Source of the DNA: Tubiluchus corallicola
Lineage: Eukaryota > Priapulida > Priapulimorpha > Priapulimorphida > Tubiluchidae
Direction of reading: 5' to 3'
DNA: 64,000 nt
NCBI GenBank assembly: GCA_030141605.1
Contig: JAQGDQ010000347.1
Span: 131,959-195,958 of the forward strand
Under the pieces are notes generated by a model. It was not told the DNA's origin and searched no databases. It saw only the letters and a list, made by a program, of their open reading frames with translations. A program made the translations under genes and the position numbers. Positions within the stretch are counted from its first letter, which is position 1. Every line of letters begins with the position of its first letter. Positions 63,098 to 64,000 of the stretch are shown here, piece by piece.

Positions 63098-64000
63098 TTA
63101 AAATGTAATGTTGATACCCATATTAAAGCTCATGGTCAAAGGATAAGTTAATCCAGCACTATGGGCTCCTTCAATCTTCTCAGGATCAAACGGCTTCACA
63201 AAGTCATCTGCCCATGTATAAAGATTGTGACCGTTGGCATATATCCTCATTTTTTCCAGACCAATTGATGTCATCCAATTTTGATTTCTAAAGGTATATC
63301 CAATATCCAGTGTTTTTAATCTGAAATATGAGGCATCTTTACGCCAAACTTCACTTTCAGCATACAACATACCAACATCAGTAATATATCTATTAGCCGG
63401 CCATTCTCCTGCATTCCAAGTTCCATCATCATTTTGTGTCCATGAGTCGTAAAAGTAGGCAGGCGTGTTACCCCTGAAAGCAAACATTTCGGCATAAACT
63501 TCTCTAAAGCGAACTGTATATTTTGCAGCTCCTTGAAATAAAGCAGTAAAATCAAAACCTTTCCATTGAGCAGCAAGGGTTAGTCCAAAGTGCTGTTTAG
63601 GATTAGCGTTATAGAACTGAGGAACCATGTCATCGCCATTGATAACGCCATCGCCATTCATATCTTTATACTGATAATCTCCAGGCAATTCCCTCATATT
63701 ACCTAGGTCACCATTTTGAATTGGAGCAAAAATAATCTGATCACGATTCTGGAACTGACCTTCAACAACATATCCCCATACAACATCGTCGTATCGATTG
63801 GCTGTACCATGTCTCCATTCATCCCAACTACTAGTAAATGGGCCGCGTTCAACATATTCTCTGTTTCGACGGGCAAAATTGAAATTACCACGCACCTCGT
63901 AGTTAAAATCACCTATTTTATTGCGATACCCTATGGCAAAATCAAATCCTCTAACACGGTCACTGTTCAGGTTTTCTTCCGGCAACTCACCACCAAAAGT
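63098..64000 (-). CDS. SusC/RagA TonB-dependent transporter, C-terminal part (runs off the window)
   Basis: About 300 residues of the barrel C-terminus are visible. These include DFAIGYRNKIGDFNYEVRGNFNFA, PGDYQYKDMNGDGVINGDD (the calcium-like DxNxDG motif common in SusC barrels), FDFTALFQGAAKY and the final MSFNMGINITF ending in Phe. The frame stays open through base 64000, so the start lies outside. It is the import channel of the mannoside locus, paired with the SusD gene 11 bases downstream. Confidence 0.93.
   Translation of the reverse strand, partial: TFGGELPEENLNSDRVRGFDFAIGYRNKIGDFNYEVRGNFNFARRNREYVERGPFTSSWDEWRHGTANRYDDVVWGYVVEGQFQNRDQIIFAPIQNGDLGNMRELPGDYQYKDMNGDGVINGDDMVPQFYNANPKQHFGLTLAAQWKGFDFTALFQGAAKYTVRFREVYAEMFAFRGNTPAYFYDSWTQNDDGTWNAGEWPANRYITDVGMLYAESEVWRKDASYFRLKTLDIGYTFRNQNWMTSIGLEKMRIYANGHNLYTWADDFVKPFDPEKIEGAHSAGLTYPLTMSFNMGINITF

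Overview
The window comes from a member of the Bacteroidota, most like Bacteroidales/Marinilabiliales. The evidence is three SusC/SusD pairs with polysaccharide-utilisation enzymes, a short primary sigma factor lacking region 1.1, many lipoproteins, AT-rich intergenic DNA with TAnnTTTG-type -7 boxes, and Bacteroidota-style mobile elements.

Layout. 1-12.2 kb is mostly housekeeping: a frameshifted leucine-rich-repeat lipoprotein, an orphan ECF sigma factor, an FMN oxidoreductase, rpoD, an HtrA/Deg protease, serA, transketolase, and a DUF1080 lipoprotein with an unusual Cys/Lys repeat. An IS4-group element (12266-13629) has landed in the 3' end of a PepSY membrane-protein gene. It is followed by an NhaC antiporter, a TIM-barrel sugar isomerase, dnaJ and grpE. 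20.6-23.2 kb is a decayed mobile-element site: an integrase cut off by an IS3-family element, a gene fragment, tRNA-Leu(GAG) and a broken second tRNA-Leu. A Gfo/Idh/MocA oxidoreductase and a second DUF1080 protein follow.

25.9-38.9 kb is a sialic-acid locus. On the minus strand it carries SusC, SusD, an exo-sialidase, a sialidase pseudogene, an N-acetylneuraminate lyase, a mutarotase (Kelch)-Na+ symporter fusion and an AGE-type epimerase. A FadR/GntR regulator is divergent, with a perfect inverted repeat in the shared promoter region. The predicted route is: sialidase releases sialic acid; SusC/SusD imports it to the periplasm; the mutarotase domain equilibrates anomers and the fused symporter takes it in; the lyase gives ManNAc plus pyruvate; the epimerase gives GlcNAc. 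No GlcNAc kinase is in the window.

After an AlkD-like gene come a second SusC/SusD pair with a GH144-type glucanase (40.0-46.3 kb) and an enzyme block of two sulfatases flanking a GH20 hexosaminidase (47.0-52.6 kb), which fits sulfated GlcNAc-containing glycans. A second, inverted copy of the IS3-family element (52749-54305) truncates a GH92 gene. That gene is the last of a minus-strand alpha-mannoside locus that runs off the right edge (SusC, SusD, DUF3823, GH71/99-like, GH92, GH71/99-like, GH92).

I see no clearly new defence or mobile system. The most unusual signals are the two IS3 copies that share the same inactivating stop codons, the Cys/Lys repeat on the DUF1080 lipoprotein, the operator-like palindromes in the sialic-acid locus, and diverged intergenic repeats. 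The many broken genes at IS ends point to recent genome flux. All function calls are from reading translated sequence and motifs; no database search was run.
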